Shown: positions 51,262 through 64,000 of the stretch, piece after piece
Layout of the letters: each line of letters opens with the position of its first letter
How positions within the stretch are numbered: position 1 is the stretch's first letter
From: Dyella marensis
Lineage (GTDB): Bacteria; Pseudomonadota; Gammaproteobacteria; Xanthomonadales; Rhodanobacteraceae
Length of the DNA: 64,000 nt
Reading direction: 5' to 3'
Assembly (NCBI RefSeq): GCF_900112865.1
Contig: NZ_FONH01000001.1
Location: 434,001-498,000 of the forward strand
The notes under the pieces: generated by a model
Seen by the model: the letters and a program-made list of their open reading frames with translations, nothing else
The model's database searches: none
What the model was told of the DNA's origin: nothing
Program-made: the position numbers and the translations under genes

Positions 51262-52329
51262 TCAATCCCTGGAACGCAGCCACTGGTGGATGGCCGGCGG
51301 CACCTCGCGCTGCGCGCGCCCGGATACGTAGATGCCGATATGCCCGCCCTTGAAGGCGAGCTGGGTATAGTCGGTGGTGCCCACATGCTTGCCCAGCGCG
51401 CGCGAGGCGTCCGGCGGCACCAGGTGATCCTGCTCGGCGAAGATGTTCAGCACCGGCTGCGTGACCATGCCTAAGTCCACCGGCTTGTCGCCGATGGTGA
51501 GCGTGCCCTTCACCAGCTTGTTGCCCTGGTAGAAGTCCTTGATGAATGCGCGGAAGGCTTCGCCGGCCTGGTCGGGCGAGTCGAAGATCCAGCGCTCCAT
51601 GCGCAGGAAATTCTCCATCTCCTTGCGGTTGTCCAGCAGGTCGACCATCGACACGTATTTCTGCTGGTTGAGGCGCACGGGCTTGAGCGTGAGGTAGACG
51701 TAGTTCATCAGCTCGGCCGGGATATTGCCCAGCGTGTCGACGAACAGGTCCACGTCGAGGTTCTGCACCCAGTGCGACAGCATGTTGTCCGGCGTGTGGT
51801 AGTCCACCGGCGTGACCATGGTGACCAGGTTCTTGACCTTGTCCGGATGCATCGCCGTGTAGCACAGCGAGAACGCGCCGCCCTGGCAGATGCCGAGCAG
51901 GTTGATCGCGTCCAGGCCGTGGCGCTGGCGCACCGCATCGACGCAGCGGTCGAGATAGCCGTTGAGGTAATCGTCCAGGGTCAGCCAGCGGTCGGCGCCG
52001 TCCGGGTAACCCCAGTCGATGAGATAGACATCTTCGCCCTGCTCGAGCAGGTTGCGCACCAGCGAGCGGTCGGCCTGCAGGTCGGTCATCCACACCGTGT
52101 TGACCAGGGCGTAGACGATCAGCAGCGGCGTCTTCGAGGTCGGCTTGCCGTTGCCCTTGATGTGCCAGACGGTGAGCTTGTCCTCGCGATAGACGGCTTC
52201 GCGCGGCGTATTGGCGTATTCGGGCTCGTGCATGCCGCGCAGGCTTTCCATGCCTGCGGCGAGCTTGCGCTGGAAGGCTGAGACTTCGCCCAGGAGCTTG
52301 GCCGGATCGATGCGTAGAGGGGTGAACAT
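51262..52329 (-). CDS. phaC: Class III poly(R)-hydroxyalkanoate synthase, catalytic subunit
   Basis: A 355-residue alpha/beta-hydrolase enzyme that polymerises hydroxyacyl-CoA. The lipase-like box has Cys as nucleophile (GICQGG, C148), and the other active-site residues lie in FAEQDHLVPP and FKGGHIGIYVSG. The short length and the adjacent phaE gene define the class III (PhaC-PhaE) type. It follows phaE after 11 bases. Confidence 0.97.
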   Translation of the reverse strand: MFTPLRIDPAKLLGEVSAFQRKLAAGMESLRGMHEPEYANTPREAVYREDKLTVWHIKGNGKPTSKTPLLIVYALVNTVWMTDLQADRSLVRNLLEQGEDVYLIDWGYPDGADRWLTLDDYLNGYLDRCVDAVRQRHGLDAINLLGICQGGAFSLCYTAMHPDKVKNLVTMVTPVDYHTPDNMLSHWVQNLDVDLFVDTLGNIPAELMNYVYLTLKPVRLNQQKYVSMVDLLDNRKEMENFLRMERWIFDSPDQAGEAFRAFIKDFYQGNKLVKGTLTIGDKPVDLGMVTQPVLNIFAEQDHLVPPDASRALGKHVGTTDYTQLAFKGGHIGIYVSGRAQREVPPAIHQWLRSRD

Positions 52330-52340
52330 GCGTCAGTCCT

Positions 52341-53453
52341 TCACTTGCGCGTGCGTTGCGTGCCGCGGGTCGGCGCGGCCTTGGCGGTGCGGCGGGCGGC
52401 GGGCTTGCGCTTGTTCTCCGCTTCCGCGCCCAGCGACTCGGACACTACTTTCTTCGGCGCGTGCGCGGCTTCGGCGCGGCCGGAGAGCTTGCGCTTCAGC
52501 GCGGCGACTTCGCTGCGCAGCGCATCCAGTTCGGCATCCGGCGCGGACGCGCGCGACGGCGCGCCGCCCGCTGCCGCGCGCAGTTCGCGGCGCAGCTCCT
52601 GCACGCGCTTGCCGAGCGAATCGACTTCGCTGCGCGTCGGCATGCCCAGTTCGCGGCACCAGGCCTCGGTCTGCCGCTGCTGCAGCTGGCGCACGTGCAT
52701 CTGCCGGTTGACCATCGCGCCGTAGGCGTCGCGGAATTCGTCGGACAGCGCGATCTGCGCGTAGGCTTCCTCGGCGGCGTCGACCCACAGGTCGTACAGC
52801 GCCTTGAGCGAATCGATCTGGCGGCCGGGATCGGTGCGCTCGGCCAGCTTTTCGCGCAGGCGCTCGAAGCCGTCGGCGTTGGCGCGCAGGATCAACGTGT
52901 TGTAGCGGTTGGAGGCATCGGTGTATTCGCGCATCGCCTCAAGCAGGGCCTGCTGCTGCATCTGGCGTTCGCGCGTATAGCCGAAGGCGGGGCTGTCGCC
53001 GCCGAAGCCCGCGTTCCACTCGCCGGTGCGCGGCTGCATCGCCTGCAGCCAGCTCTGCCATTGCTGGGCGAAACCGTGGGCAGCGGCGTTGTCGATGCCG
53101 GCGAAGGCCTGGGCGAATGGCTGGTTCATGCCTGCGAACGGCGTGCCGGCGAAGGGCGCGCCCATGAACGGCGAGGCCGCCGCCGGTTGGCCCATCCCCA
53201 GGAACAGCTGCTGCAGCGCCTGCTGCCAGTCGCCCTGCCCCTGCCCGGCGATGCCGCTGGTCGCGGCCGCCTGCAGCCAGTCGGCATAGCTTTTCAGGCC
53301 GCCCATGGCGCGCGACAGCACATCGTCGGAGGACGCGGGCGCCGCCGGCGCGAACGGCGACGCCGGCCGTTGCAGCGATTGCATCCATGCATCCCACGAT
53401 TGCTGCGCCCAGGCCTGGTATTGCTTCATGACATCGTTGGCGTGATCGCTCAT
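52341..53453 (-). CDS. phaE: Class III poly(R)-hydroxyalkanoate synthase subunit
   Basis: A 370-residue partner of PhaC. The N-terminal WDAWMQSLQRP region and the conserved central block (RYNTLILRANADGFERLREKLAER, LWVDAAEEAYAQIALSDEFRDAYGAMVNRQM) belong to PhaE. The middle holds Pro/Ala/Gly-rich sequence (PFAGTPFAGMNQPF). The C-terminal 110 residues add a coiled coil (VDSLGKRVQELRRELRAA, DALRSEVAALKRKL) and a Lys/Arg-rich tail, which could bind DNA or granule surfaces. Confidence 0.95.
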   Translation of the reverse strand: MSDHANDVMKQYQAWAQQSWDAWMQSLQRPASPFAPAAPASSDDVLSRAMGGLKSYADWLQAAATSGIAGQGQGDWQQALQQLFLGMGQPAAASPFMGAPFAGTPFAGMNQPFAQAFAGIDNAAAHGFAQQWQSWLQAMQPRTGEWNAGFGGDSPAFGYTRERQMQQQALLEAMREYTDASNRYNTLILRANADGFERLREKLAERTDPGRQIDSLKALYDLWVDAAEEAYAQIALSDEFRDAYGAMVNRQMHVRQLQQRQTEAWCRELGMPTRSEVDSLGKRVQELRRELRAAAGGAPSRASAPDAELDALRSEVAALKRKLSGRAEAAHAPKKVVSESLGAEAENKRKPAARRTAKAAPTRGTQRTRK

Positions 53454-53532
53454 GCCCGCATCCTCGTTTGCGCTCCGGGCATCGTAGCAAAAGCCTTCGT
53501 ACGGCTGCGTTGCAGCGCGGCGCCGCGGAAAA

Positions 53533-53564
53533 AAAGAAGGCCCGGCGAGAGCCGGGCCTTCTTT
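53533..53564 (-). terminator. Intrinsic terminator after pnp
   Basis: 14-bp perfect stem AAAGAAGGCCCGGC / GCCGGGCCTTCTTT with a GAGA loop, followed on the minus strand by a run of T. It ends the rimP-pnp operon. Confidence 0.93.
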
Positions 53565-53587
53565 CGGACACGCTGGCGAGCGAAGGC

Positions 53588-55687
<2,100 letters not shown>

Positions 55688-55705
55688 GTTGATGTCCTTG
55701 TCCGA

Positions 55706-55975
55706 TTAACGGCGCAGGCCGAGGCGTTCGATGAGGCTCTGGTAGCGGGTCACGTCGCGAGCCTGGAGGTAGCTCAGCAGGCGCTTGCGCTGGTTGACCA
55801 GCTTGAGCAGGCCGCGGCGCGAGTGGTGATCCTGCTTGTGGGCCTTGAAGTGGTCGGTCAGGTGATTGATGCGGGCCGACAGCAGGGCCACCTGGACTTC
55901 CGGCGAACCGGTGTCGTTCGGCACGCGGCCGTATTCAGCAATGATCTTGCCGGTCTGTTCTGCAGTAAGGGACAT
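55706..55975 (-). CDS. rpsO: 30S ribosomal protein S15
   Basis: An 89-residue protein of exactly family length: [45 protein letters not shown]15 binds the central domain of 16S rRNA early in 30S assembly. In many bacteria it represses its own mRNA through the 5' leader. Here a large hairpin lies in that position. Confidence 0.98.
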   Translation of the reverse strand: MSLTAEQTGKIIAEYGRVPNDTGSPEVQVALLSARINHLTDHFKAHKQDHHSRRGLLKLVNQRKRLLSYLQARDVTRYQSLIERLGLRR

Positions 55976-56001
55976 GGGTCTCTCTTCCTCAAAAGCGGGT
56001 G

Positions 56002-56046
56002 CGAAGCTTGCGCAACGTCACCGTCGATGACGTTGCGCAAGCTTCG
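56002..56046 (-). promoter_or_regulatory. 19-bp perfect hairpin in the rpsO leader
   Basis: Arms CGAAGCTTGCGCAACGTCA (56002-56020) and its exact complement (56028-56046) enclose CCGTCGA. The element lies 27 bases before the rpsO start and about 90 bases after truB. No U-run follows, so it is not an ordinary terminator. It may be an RNase III site separating truB from rpsO-pnp, as known for E. coli rpsO-pnp, or an S15 control element. Confidence 0.7.
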
Positions 56047-56137
56047 GACGGATGGATAAAACTCTGGAACAAGCGGGATATTCTAGCCGCCCGATGCGCA
56101 TTACAACAAGAGCATGACAAGCGCGCCGATGGCGCTG

Positions 56138-57067
56138 TCATGCCTTTTGCGCCGCCAACGGCGGCAGATTGAAGCCGCGCTGGATGCGCAGCAGGCCGTC
56201 CCGGTCCAGTTCGCACAGCGCCACCGGGCGCCCGTCGGGCGCAAACGCGGCATAGGCGCCCGGCGCCAGCCCGGCGAGCTGGATCCGCTGCCCCTTGGTG
56301 ACCGCCACGCTCTGCTCCTCGTCCAGCGCCAGCGCCGGCCAGCCGGCCAGGCCGGCGGCCACCGGCAGCACCAGCGCATCCATGGCGGCCTCGCCCTGCG
56401 CCGCGGCGGCTTCCAGCTCGGCCAGGGTGATCATGGCGGGGATCCGGAACGGCTCCACCCACAGGCGGTGCAGCGCGGTCAGGTGCGCACCGCAGCCCAG
56501 GGCTTCGCCCAGGTCCACGGCGAGACTGCGGATGTAGGTGCCGGAGCCGCATTCCACCTCCAGCCGCAAGGTATCGGCCGTGCGCGACAGCAGCTCCAGC
56601 CTGAACACCTCGACTTCGCGCGGCGGCGCCTGCACGTCCTCGCCGCGGCGCGCCTTCACATAGAGCGGCTCGCCGCCCTGCTTGAGCGCGGAATACACCG
56701 GCGGAACCTGAACGATGCGCCCGCGCAGGCCGGCCAGCGCGGCCTCCAGCACGGCCTCGTCCAGCGGCAGCACCGGGCGCTCGAGCACCACCTCGCCTTC
56801 CAGGTCGGCGGTGGTGGTGGTGGCGCCCAGGCGCAGCTCGGCGCGGTAGGCCTTGCGCGAACCCAGCAGGCTGCCGGCGATCTTGGTGGCCTCGCCGAAG
56901 CACAGCGGCAGCAGGCCGGTGGCCAGCGGATCCAGCGCGCCGGTATGGCCGCCCTTCTCCGCACGCAGCAGGTGCCGCGCCTTCTGCAGGGCCTGGTTGG
57001 AACTGAGGCCCAGCGGCTTGTCCAGCAGCAGCAGGCCGTGCAGGTCGCGGAAGCGGCTGCGGCGCAT
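56138..57067 (-). CDS. truB: tRNA pseudouridine-55 synthase
   Basis: A 309-residue enzyme that makes pseudouridine 55 in the T-loop of tRNAs. [22 protein letters not shown] and the catalytic Asp in [15 protein letters not shown] are conserved, as are [29 protein letters not shown] and a C-terminal PUA-like domain. The start ATG overlaps the rbfA stop (TGATG). Confidence 0.97.
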   Translation of the reverse strand: MRRSRFRDLHGLLLLDKPLGLSSNQALQKARHLLRAEKGGHTGALDPLATGLLPLCFGEATKIAGSLLGSRKAYRAELRLGATTTTADLEGEVVLERPVLPLDEAVLEAALAGLRGRIVQVPPVYSALKQGGEPLYVKARRGEDVQAPPREVEVFRLELLSRTADTLRLEVECGSGTYIRSLAVDLGEALGCGAHLTALHRLWVEPFRIPAMITLAELEAAAAQGEAAMDALVLPVAAGLAGWPALALDEEQSVAVTKGQRIQLAGLAPGAYAAFAPDGRPVALCELDRDGLLRIQRGFNLPPLAAQKA

Positions 57068-57465
57068 CAGTCCTCGCCGTCGTCCTTGGCGGCGCCATCG
57101 GCCTGGTCCACGCCCAGGTCCCTGGCCTGCTGGCGCAGCAGGCTTTCGATGCGCTCGCCCTTGTCGACCGAGTCGTCGTACTTGAAGCGCAGCTCTGGCA
57201 CCCGGCGCAGGCGCATGCTGCGCGAGAGCGAGCGGCGGAATTCGCCGGCCAGCTCGTTCAGCGCCTTCACGGCCTCCTTCGATTGTTCCGGCAGCAGCGC
57301 GGTCACCCACACCGAGGCCCAGTCCAGGTCGCGGGTCACTTCCACGTCCGAGACGCTGACCGAGGGCAGGCCGTGGTCGCGCACGGCGGCGTGGACCAGC
57401 AGGCCCAGTTCGCGGCGCAGCTCGGCGCCGACGCGGTCGGTACGCTTGAAATCGCGCGAGGGCAT
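57067..57465 (-). CDS. rbfA: Ribosome-binding factor A
   Basis: A 132-residue KH-fold protein required for late 30S maturation and growth in the cold. [69 protein letters not shown] are typical. The C-terminal tail is acidic. It follows infB after about 145 bases that include a hairpin. Confidence 0.97.
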   Translation of the reverse strand: MPSRDFKRTDRVGAELRRELGLLVHAAVRDHGLPSVSVSDVEVTRDLDWASVWVTALLPEQSKEAVKALNELAGEFRRSLSRSMRLRRVPELRFKYDDSVDKGERIESLLRQQARDLGVDQADGAAKDDGED

Positions 57466-57545
57466 AAAGCCTCCTTGACGACCGCCATGCGCGGTCGATG
57501 CTGCGCCGCCCCTGCGCGGGACGGCGCCGATACGAAAAACGCCGA

Positions 57546-57569
57546 AGCCCGGACAAGGCTGTCCGGGCT
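57546..57569 (-). terminator. Hairpin between infB and rbfA
   Basis: AGCCCGGACA / TGTCCGGGCT stem with AGGC loop; on the minus strand TCGGCG and then TTTTT follow, so the U-run is displaced by about six bases. It may give partial termination or RNA processing inside the operon. Confidence 0.5.
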
Positions 57570-57611
57570 CCGATTCTTACGGAACGGGGAGCGCAAGCCC
57601 CCCTGTCCGGC

Positions 57612-60419
<2,808 letters not shown>

Positions 60420-60545
60420 CGTGTTCTTTCTCCGCCGTTCCCGCGCATACCCCGTGCGACCGAAGGCCGCCCGGGTACCGCCATCCGTGGTGGAAGCCTT
60501 GAAGGCTTCCCTCGGCGCGCCCGTCCCGGGCGCGGCCGTCCGCGG

Positions 60546-62045
60546 TTAGCCGCCCCTCTCCAGCCGCTCGATCATGGGCTTGCGCGCTTCCATGATCAGC
60601 TTGGCGGCGAGGTCTTCGTCCACGCCTTCAATATCGATGAGATCGTCGACGGCGAGGTCGGCCAGATCGTCCAGCGTCGCCACCTCGCGCTCGGCCAGCG
60701 CATAGGCGATCGACTCGCTCATGCCCGGCAGCGCCAGCAATTCTTCCGACGGCTCGTTCACGCCTTCTTCCACCGCCAGTGCCTCGGTCAGCAGGGCGTC
60801 GCGGGCGCGGGCGCGCAGTTCCTCGACGATGTCCTCGTCGAAGCCCTCCACCGCCAGCAGCTCGGCGCTGGGCACGTAGGCGATTTCCTCGATGCTGGAG
60901 AAGCCTTCCTGCACCAGGATGTTGGCGATCTCCTGGTCCACCTCGAGCTTTTCCATGAACAGCTGGCGCGCGGCCTCCTGTTCGGCCTCGCTCTTGGCGG
61001 CGACCTGGTCCTGCGTCATCACGTTGAGCTGCCAGCCGGTGAGCTTGCTGGCCAGGCGCACGTTCTGGCCGCCGCGGCCGATGGCCTGGGACAGCTTGTC
61101 CTCGGCCACCGCGATGTCCATGGAGTGCTTCTCCTCGTCCATGATGATGGACTGGACTTCGGCCGGCGCCATCGCATTGATGACGTACTGGGCCTGGTTC
61201 TCGTGCCAGGTGATGATGTCCACGCGCTCGCCGTTGAGCTCGTTGGACACCGCCTGCACGCGCGAACCGCGCATGCCGATGCAGGCGCCGATGGGATCGG
61301 TGCGGCTGTCGTGGGCCACCACGGCGATCTTGGCGCGGTCGCCCGGATCGCGCGCGCAGCCCTTGATCTCGACCAGGCCCTGGCCGACTTCCGGCACTTC
61401 GAGCTTGAACAGCTCGATCATGAATTCCGGCGCCGCGCGCGAAACGAACAGCTGCGGGCCGCGGATTTCCGACTTCACCTCGGCCAGGTAGCCGCGCACG
61501 CGGTCACCGACGCGGTGCGATTCGCGCGGGATGGTCTTGTCGCGCGGGATGAAGGCCTCGGCGTTGCCGCCCAGGTCCAGGTAGACGTTGCCGCGCTCGA
61601 CGCGCTTGACGATGCCGGTGATCAGCTCGCCCACGCGGTCCTTGTAGGCATCGACCACCTGCTGGCGCTCGGCCTCGCGCACGCGCTGCACGATCACCTG
61701 CTTGGCGGCCTGGGCGGCGATGCGGCCGAACTCGGCGTTCTCGATCTGCGTCTCGATGTACTCGCCGATCTGCGCGTCCTCGCGCTCGTCGACCGCGTCC
61801 ATCAGGCGCAGCTGGTGGTACGGGGATTCCATCTCGCCGTCGTCGGCGATGATTTCCCAGCGGCGGAACGTCTCGTACTCGCCGTTCTGGCGGTCGATGC
61901 TCACGCGGATGTTCGGATCCTCGTCGGGGTAACGCTTCTTGGCAGCCGAGGCCAGCGCGGCCTCCATCGCCTGGAAGATCACCTCGCGCGGCACGCCCTT
62001 CTCATTGGCAACCGCGTCGACGACCAGCAATAGTTCTTTGCTCAT
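60546..62045 (-). CDS. nusA: Transcription termination/antitermination factor NusA
   Basis: A 499-residue protein: N-terminal RNA-polymerase-binding domain, S1 domain ([30 protein letters not shown]), two KH domains ([18 protein letters not shown] and [19 protein letters not shown]) and two C-terminal acidic helical repeats (around [17 protein letters not shown] and [21 protein letters not shown]). It controls pausing, termination and antitermination and is the usual regulator of its own operon. Confidence 0.98.
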   Translation of the reverse strand: MSKELLLVVDAVANEKGVPREVIFQAMEAALASAAKKRYPDEDPNIRVSIDRQNGEYETFRRWEIIADDGEMESPYHQLRLMDAVDEREDAQIGEYIETQIENAEFGRIAAQAAKQVIVQRVREAERQQVVDAYKDRVGELITGIVKRVERGNVYLDLGGNAEAFIPRDKTIPRESHRVGDRVRGYLAEVKSEIRGPQLFVSRAAPEFMIELFKLEVPEVGQGLVEIKGCARDPGDRAKIAVVAHDSRTDPIGACIGMRGSRVQAVSNELNGERVDIITWHENQAQYVINAMAPAEVQSIIMDEEKHSMDIAVAEDKLSQAIGRGGQNVRLASKLTGWQLNVMTQDQVAAKSEAEQEAARQLFMEKLEVDQEIANILVQEGFSSIEEIAYVPSAELLAVEGFDEDIVEELRARARDALLTEALAVEEGVNEPSEELLALPGMSESIAYALAEREVATLDDLADLAVDDLIDIEGVDEDLAAKLIMEARKPMIERLERGG

Positions 62046-62093
62046 TGCAGCAACTCCGTGGACGCCTTTCCGTCGCCCGCTCGCTCTGATGGA

Positions 62094-62606
62094 TTACTTG
62101 GTCTTCTTGACCGGCTTCTTGCCGGGCTTGGGCTGCGGCACATAGCCGAGCGCTGCCCAATCCGGCACCACGCGCGCGCTTTCCACCGCGTCGTGATCGA
62201 ACTCGAACACTTTCCCCTCGGCTTCCAGCGCGATGCGCTCGCCTTCCACCGACGAAACCTTGCCGCGGAGGCGGCGGCGCCCTTCGAGCGGCGCCTTCAG
62301 CAGCACTTTCACTTCCTGTCCGCCGACCTTGGCGAACTGCGCCGCGGTGAACAGCGGGCGGTCGATGCCGGGCGAGGACACTTCCAGCAGGTAATGGCCC
62401 GGGATCGGGTCTTCCACGTCGAGCATGGCCGACAGCTCGCGGCTGGCCGCCTCGCAATCGTCGAGGGTGATTTCGCGTCCTTCCACGTCCAGGTAAACGC
62501 GCAGGGTACTCTGCCCCTGCGACGGGGAGAACTCGACGCCAAGGCATGCCAGGCCCAGGTCGGCCAGTACCTCGTCGAAGCGTTGTGCGATTGCCTGCGT
62601 GTCCAT
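62094..62606 (-). CDS. rimP: Ribosome maturation factor RimP
   Basis: A 170-residue protein needed for 30S maturation: [68 protein letters not shown] is characteristic. The C-terminus is Lys/Pro-rich ([13 protein letters not shown]). ATG 62606 is the family start; the frame is open further up but that stretch is the leader with two terminators. First gene of the operon. Confidence 0.97.
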   Translation of the reverse strand: MDTQAIAQRFDEVLADLGLACLGVEFSPSQGQSTLRVYLDVEGREITLDDCEAASRELSAMLDVEDPIPGHYLLEVSSPGIDRPLFTAAQFAKVGGQEVKVLLKAPLEGRRRLRGKVSSVEGERIALEAEGKVFEFDHDAVESARVVPDWAALGYVPQPKPGKKPVKKTK

Positions 62607-62640
62607 AAAAACCGTCTTTTTACTGTCGCCAGAAACAAAA

Positions 62641-62661
62641 AATGGGCTCCAACGGCCCATT
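62641..62661 (-). terminator. Intrinsic terminator in the rimP leader, promoter-distal
   Basis: AATGGGC / GCCCATT stem with a seven-base loop, followed on the minus strand by TTTTTGTTT. It lies only 34 bases before the rimP start, which suggests attenuation of the operon. Confidence 0.8.
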
Positions 62662-62781
62662 CCCTTATCTCGCCGATGTCCCGACTCTTCCGGGGCTCTT
62701 TCCGGGCGTCTGCGCGCGCAAACCGATAGCAATACCAAGCCTGGCGTGACGAAGACGCGACGCATCCTTGCGCCCAACAAA

Positions 62782-62802
62782 AAAGCCTCACGAGGAGGCT
62801 TT
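62782..62802 (-). terminator. Intrinsic terminator in the rimP leader, promoter-proximal
   Basis: AAAGCCTC / GAGGCTTT stem with a five-base loop and a following T-run on the minus strand. It is about 85 bases after the predicted transcription start and 120 bases upstream of the second terminator. Confidence 0.8.
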
Positions 62803-62892
62803 CTTGTTCAAAGAAAGATCCGATAGCGGGGGAACCTGGATGCGCCGGTGAGGCGCGTCGCCATTCCGCTTTGGCCGCTGCAGAGTTCACGA

Positions 62893-62921
62893 AGCATAGT
62901 CGGATCAACGTGATTTTGCAA
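62893..62921 (-). promoter_or_regulatory. Sigma-70 promoter of the rimP-nusA-pnp operon
   Basis: On the minus strand TTGCAA (62921-62916), 17 bases, TATGCT (62898-62893). Transcription would start near 62886 and give a leader of about 280 bases. The remainder of 62607-63014 has no gene. Confidence 0.8.
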
Positions 62922-63014
62922 CATTTACGCCAGTTGAGTCGGGCCTGGCGCGTGGGGTGGGACAGCCGCCGGATCACCGCCATTCATCGCCCTGGCGCTT
63001 CCCTGCCCGGCCGG

Positions 63015-63332
63015 TCAGTTCCAGGGAAAAGTACCGCTCCCGCACTTCTCCTCGACCTTTTCGCGCAGCTTGCGCGAGGACATCGTCGCGTTGGCGAAGA
63101 CCCAGCGCGTCATCTCCAGGCGCAGGAGTTTCATGTCCAGGCTGGCCTGGGTATCGCTCGCCACCGCCGCATAGACCGGATCGACCGGGAATCCGCGCGC
63201 ATGCATGTCCGCCATCTGCTCCGCCAGCTCGCCCAGCCGGGTACATTCGTCGCCCGACAGGCCATTGGCTTCGGCGGTCTGGCTCGCTGCACAGGCGAGC
63301 AGGAAAAAAACCAAGAGATGCTTCAGAGCCAA
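63015..63332 (-). CDS. Small exported protein, unknown function
   Basis: A 105-residue protein starting with TTG 63332. The signal peptide is clear (LKHLLVFFLLACAASQTAEA). The mature part is helical with two cysteines (GDECTRLGEL near 30 and EEKCGSGTFPWN near 96), which could form a disulfide in the periplasm. No strong ribosome-binding site is visible. I do not recognise the family. It lies between tRNA-fMet and the rimP operon on the same strand. Confidence 0.75.
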   Translation of the reverse strand: MALKHLLVFFLLACAASQTAEANGLSGDECTRLGELAEQMADMHARGFPVDPVYAAVASDTQASLDMKLLRLEMTRWVFANATMSSRKLREKVEEKCGSGTFPWN

Positions 63333-63364
63333 GCTGCACTCGCATCTTTCGCGCGCATAAAAAA

Positions 63365-63395
63365 ATTCGGCGCCATCCAGAGGACAGCGCCGAAT
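63365..63395 (-). terminator. Intrinsic terminator after tRNA-fMet
   Basis: ATTCGGCGC / GCGCCGAAT stem with a 13-base loop followed by a run of seven T on the minus strand, eight bases after the tRNA 3' end. Confidence 0.9.
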
Positions 63396-63403
63396 CGAAG
63401 AAT

Positions 63404-63480
<77 letters not shown>

Positions 63481-63493
63481 CCAGAGAAATGAA

Positions 63494-63522
63494 ACTATAG
63501 CGGGATGGCCGAATTCTTGCAA
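63494..63522 (-). promoter_or_regulatory. Sigma-70 promoter of tRNA-fMet
   Basis: On the minus strand TTGCAA (63522-63517), a 17-base spacer, TATAGT (63499-63494), 13 bases before the mature tRNA 5' end. No G-rich stringent discriminator is evident. Confidence 0.85.
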
Positions 63523-63638
63523 GAGCTCTAATCAAGTATGTAGAGCTTTTTTTGCGAAATTCTTACCGACCGCCCTGCGCTGTGCTCTTCCACCGCAGCG
63601 CACTGCAGATAATGCGGCGACCAAAGGCCGCCACATCC

Positions 63639-64000
63639 TCAACCCGGAAACACGCTCTTGCACCAGCCCAGCAGCGGCCCCCAGTACAGGCCGAGCACCA
63701 GCAAGGTCAGCGCATTGAGCGACAGCACCAGGCGCATGGCCGGATCGCGCTGCGGCTTCAGTTCGGTGCCTTCCACCGGCGCGTCGAAATACATCACCTT
63801 GACCACGCGCAGGTAGTAGTACAGGCCGATGATGGCGAACACCGCGCCGACGATCGCCAGCCACAGCATGCCGGCATGGATGGCCGACTGCAGCACCAGG
63901 AACTTGGCGAAGAAGCCGAACAGCGGCGGCACGCCGGCCAGCGAGAACATCACCAGCATCATCAGGAAGGCCATCCACGGCGAGCGCTGGTTGAGGCCCT
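63639..64000 (-). CDS. nuoN: NADH-quinone oxidoreductase subunit N, C-terminal part
   Basis: The last 120 or so residues of NuoN; the gene runs off the right edge of the window. AFLMMLVMFSLAGVPPLFGFFAKFLVL with its conserved Gly-Pro-Pro and Lys, and IGLYYYLRVVKVMYF, form transmembrane helices 12-13 of this proton-pumping subunit of complex I. The stop is at 63639. It is the last gene of the nuo operon in related bacteria. The 115 bases between it and the tRNA promoter hold no gene. Confidence 0.96.
   Translation of the reverse strand, partial: GLNQRSPWMAFLMMLVMFSLAGVPPLFGFFAKFLVLQSAIHAGMLWLAIVGAVFAIIGLYYYLRVVKVMYFDAPVEGTELKPQRDPAMRLVLSLNALTLLVLGLYWGPLLGWCKSVFPG

Noticed and set aside
62607-62780. 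N-terminal extension of RimP
   Set aside because: The frame is open upstream, but the stretch is Arg-rich, not similar to RimP, and holds two terminators.

Overview
The window is GC-rich and gammaproteobacterial. Gene content and order point to the Xanthomonadales, most likely family Rhodanobacteraceae (Dyella, Frateuria, Rhodanobacter or Luteibacter type). The grounds are the rimP-nusA-infB-rbfA-truB-rpsO-pnp operon beside an initiator tRNA and nuoN, gyrA near mtnA and a phaEC pair, sucA-sucB-lpd, a YtrA-type GntR/ABC operon headed by a small secreted protein, and families of dispersed palindromic repeats between genes. This placement is inferred from the sequence alone; no database search was run.

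Layout. Bases 1-7 kb hold an IS110-type transposase fragment and a complete chaperone-usher fimbrial operon on the minus strand (pilin, chaperone, usher, tip adhesin). A 171-bp segment is duplicated behind the usher and behind the adhesin. At 7.1-8.9 kb lies a three-gene operon of a small CxxC protein, a DUF692/MNIO oxidase and a DUF2063-like partner. It looks like a peptide-modifying (RiPP-type) system and is the best candidate here for new biology. At 9-18 kb there are a VOC protein, a GH5 glucanase, an atypical SDR, the GntR-YtrA/ABC operon with a clear promoter and operator, two related lipoproteins around a serine hydrolase, and a RibD-like reductase.

At 18-22.4 kb are fumC and purB (head to head), a beta-class GST and an HxlR regulator with a palindromic operator. 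From 22.4 to 32.4 kb runs a sulfur-assimilation island: cysK, cysG, a CysB-like regulator, a fused ATP sulfurylase/APS kinase, cysH, cysI and cysJ. Together they convert sulfate through APS, PAPS, sulfite and sulfide to cysteine, with CysG making the siroheme for CysI. Two promoter regions of the island carry sequences matching the MetJ 'met box'.

At 32.7-40.3 kb are a ribosomal-oxygenase gene with a small partner, then the 2-oxoglutarate dehydrogenase genes sucA, sucB and lpd. At 40.4-46.5 kb are a LOG-family hydrolase, a YhdH-type reductase, a PilH-like response regulator, cbpA and hsp20 chaperones, a peroxiredoxin and an M23-like protein. At 46.7-53.5 kb are gyrA, a GtrA-family membrane protein, mtnA, a PspC-domain protein and a class III polyhydroxyalkanoate synthase (phaC, phaE).

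From 53.5 kb to the end is the translation/RNA operon on the minus strand (rimP to pnp), with a good sigma-70 promoter and two tandem intrinsic terminators in its leader. A small secreted protein, tRNA-fMet with its own promoter and terminator, and the 3' end of nuoN complete the window. No CRISPR array, rRNA, plasmid or phage module was seen.
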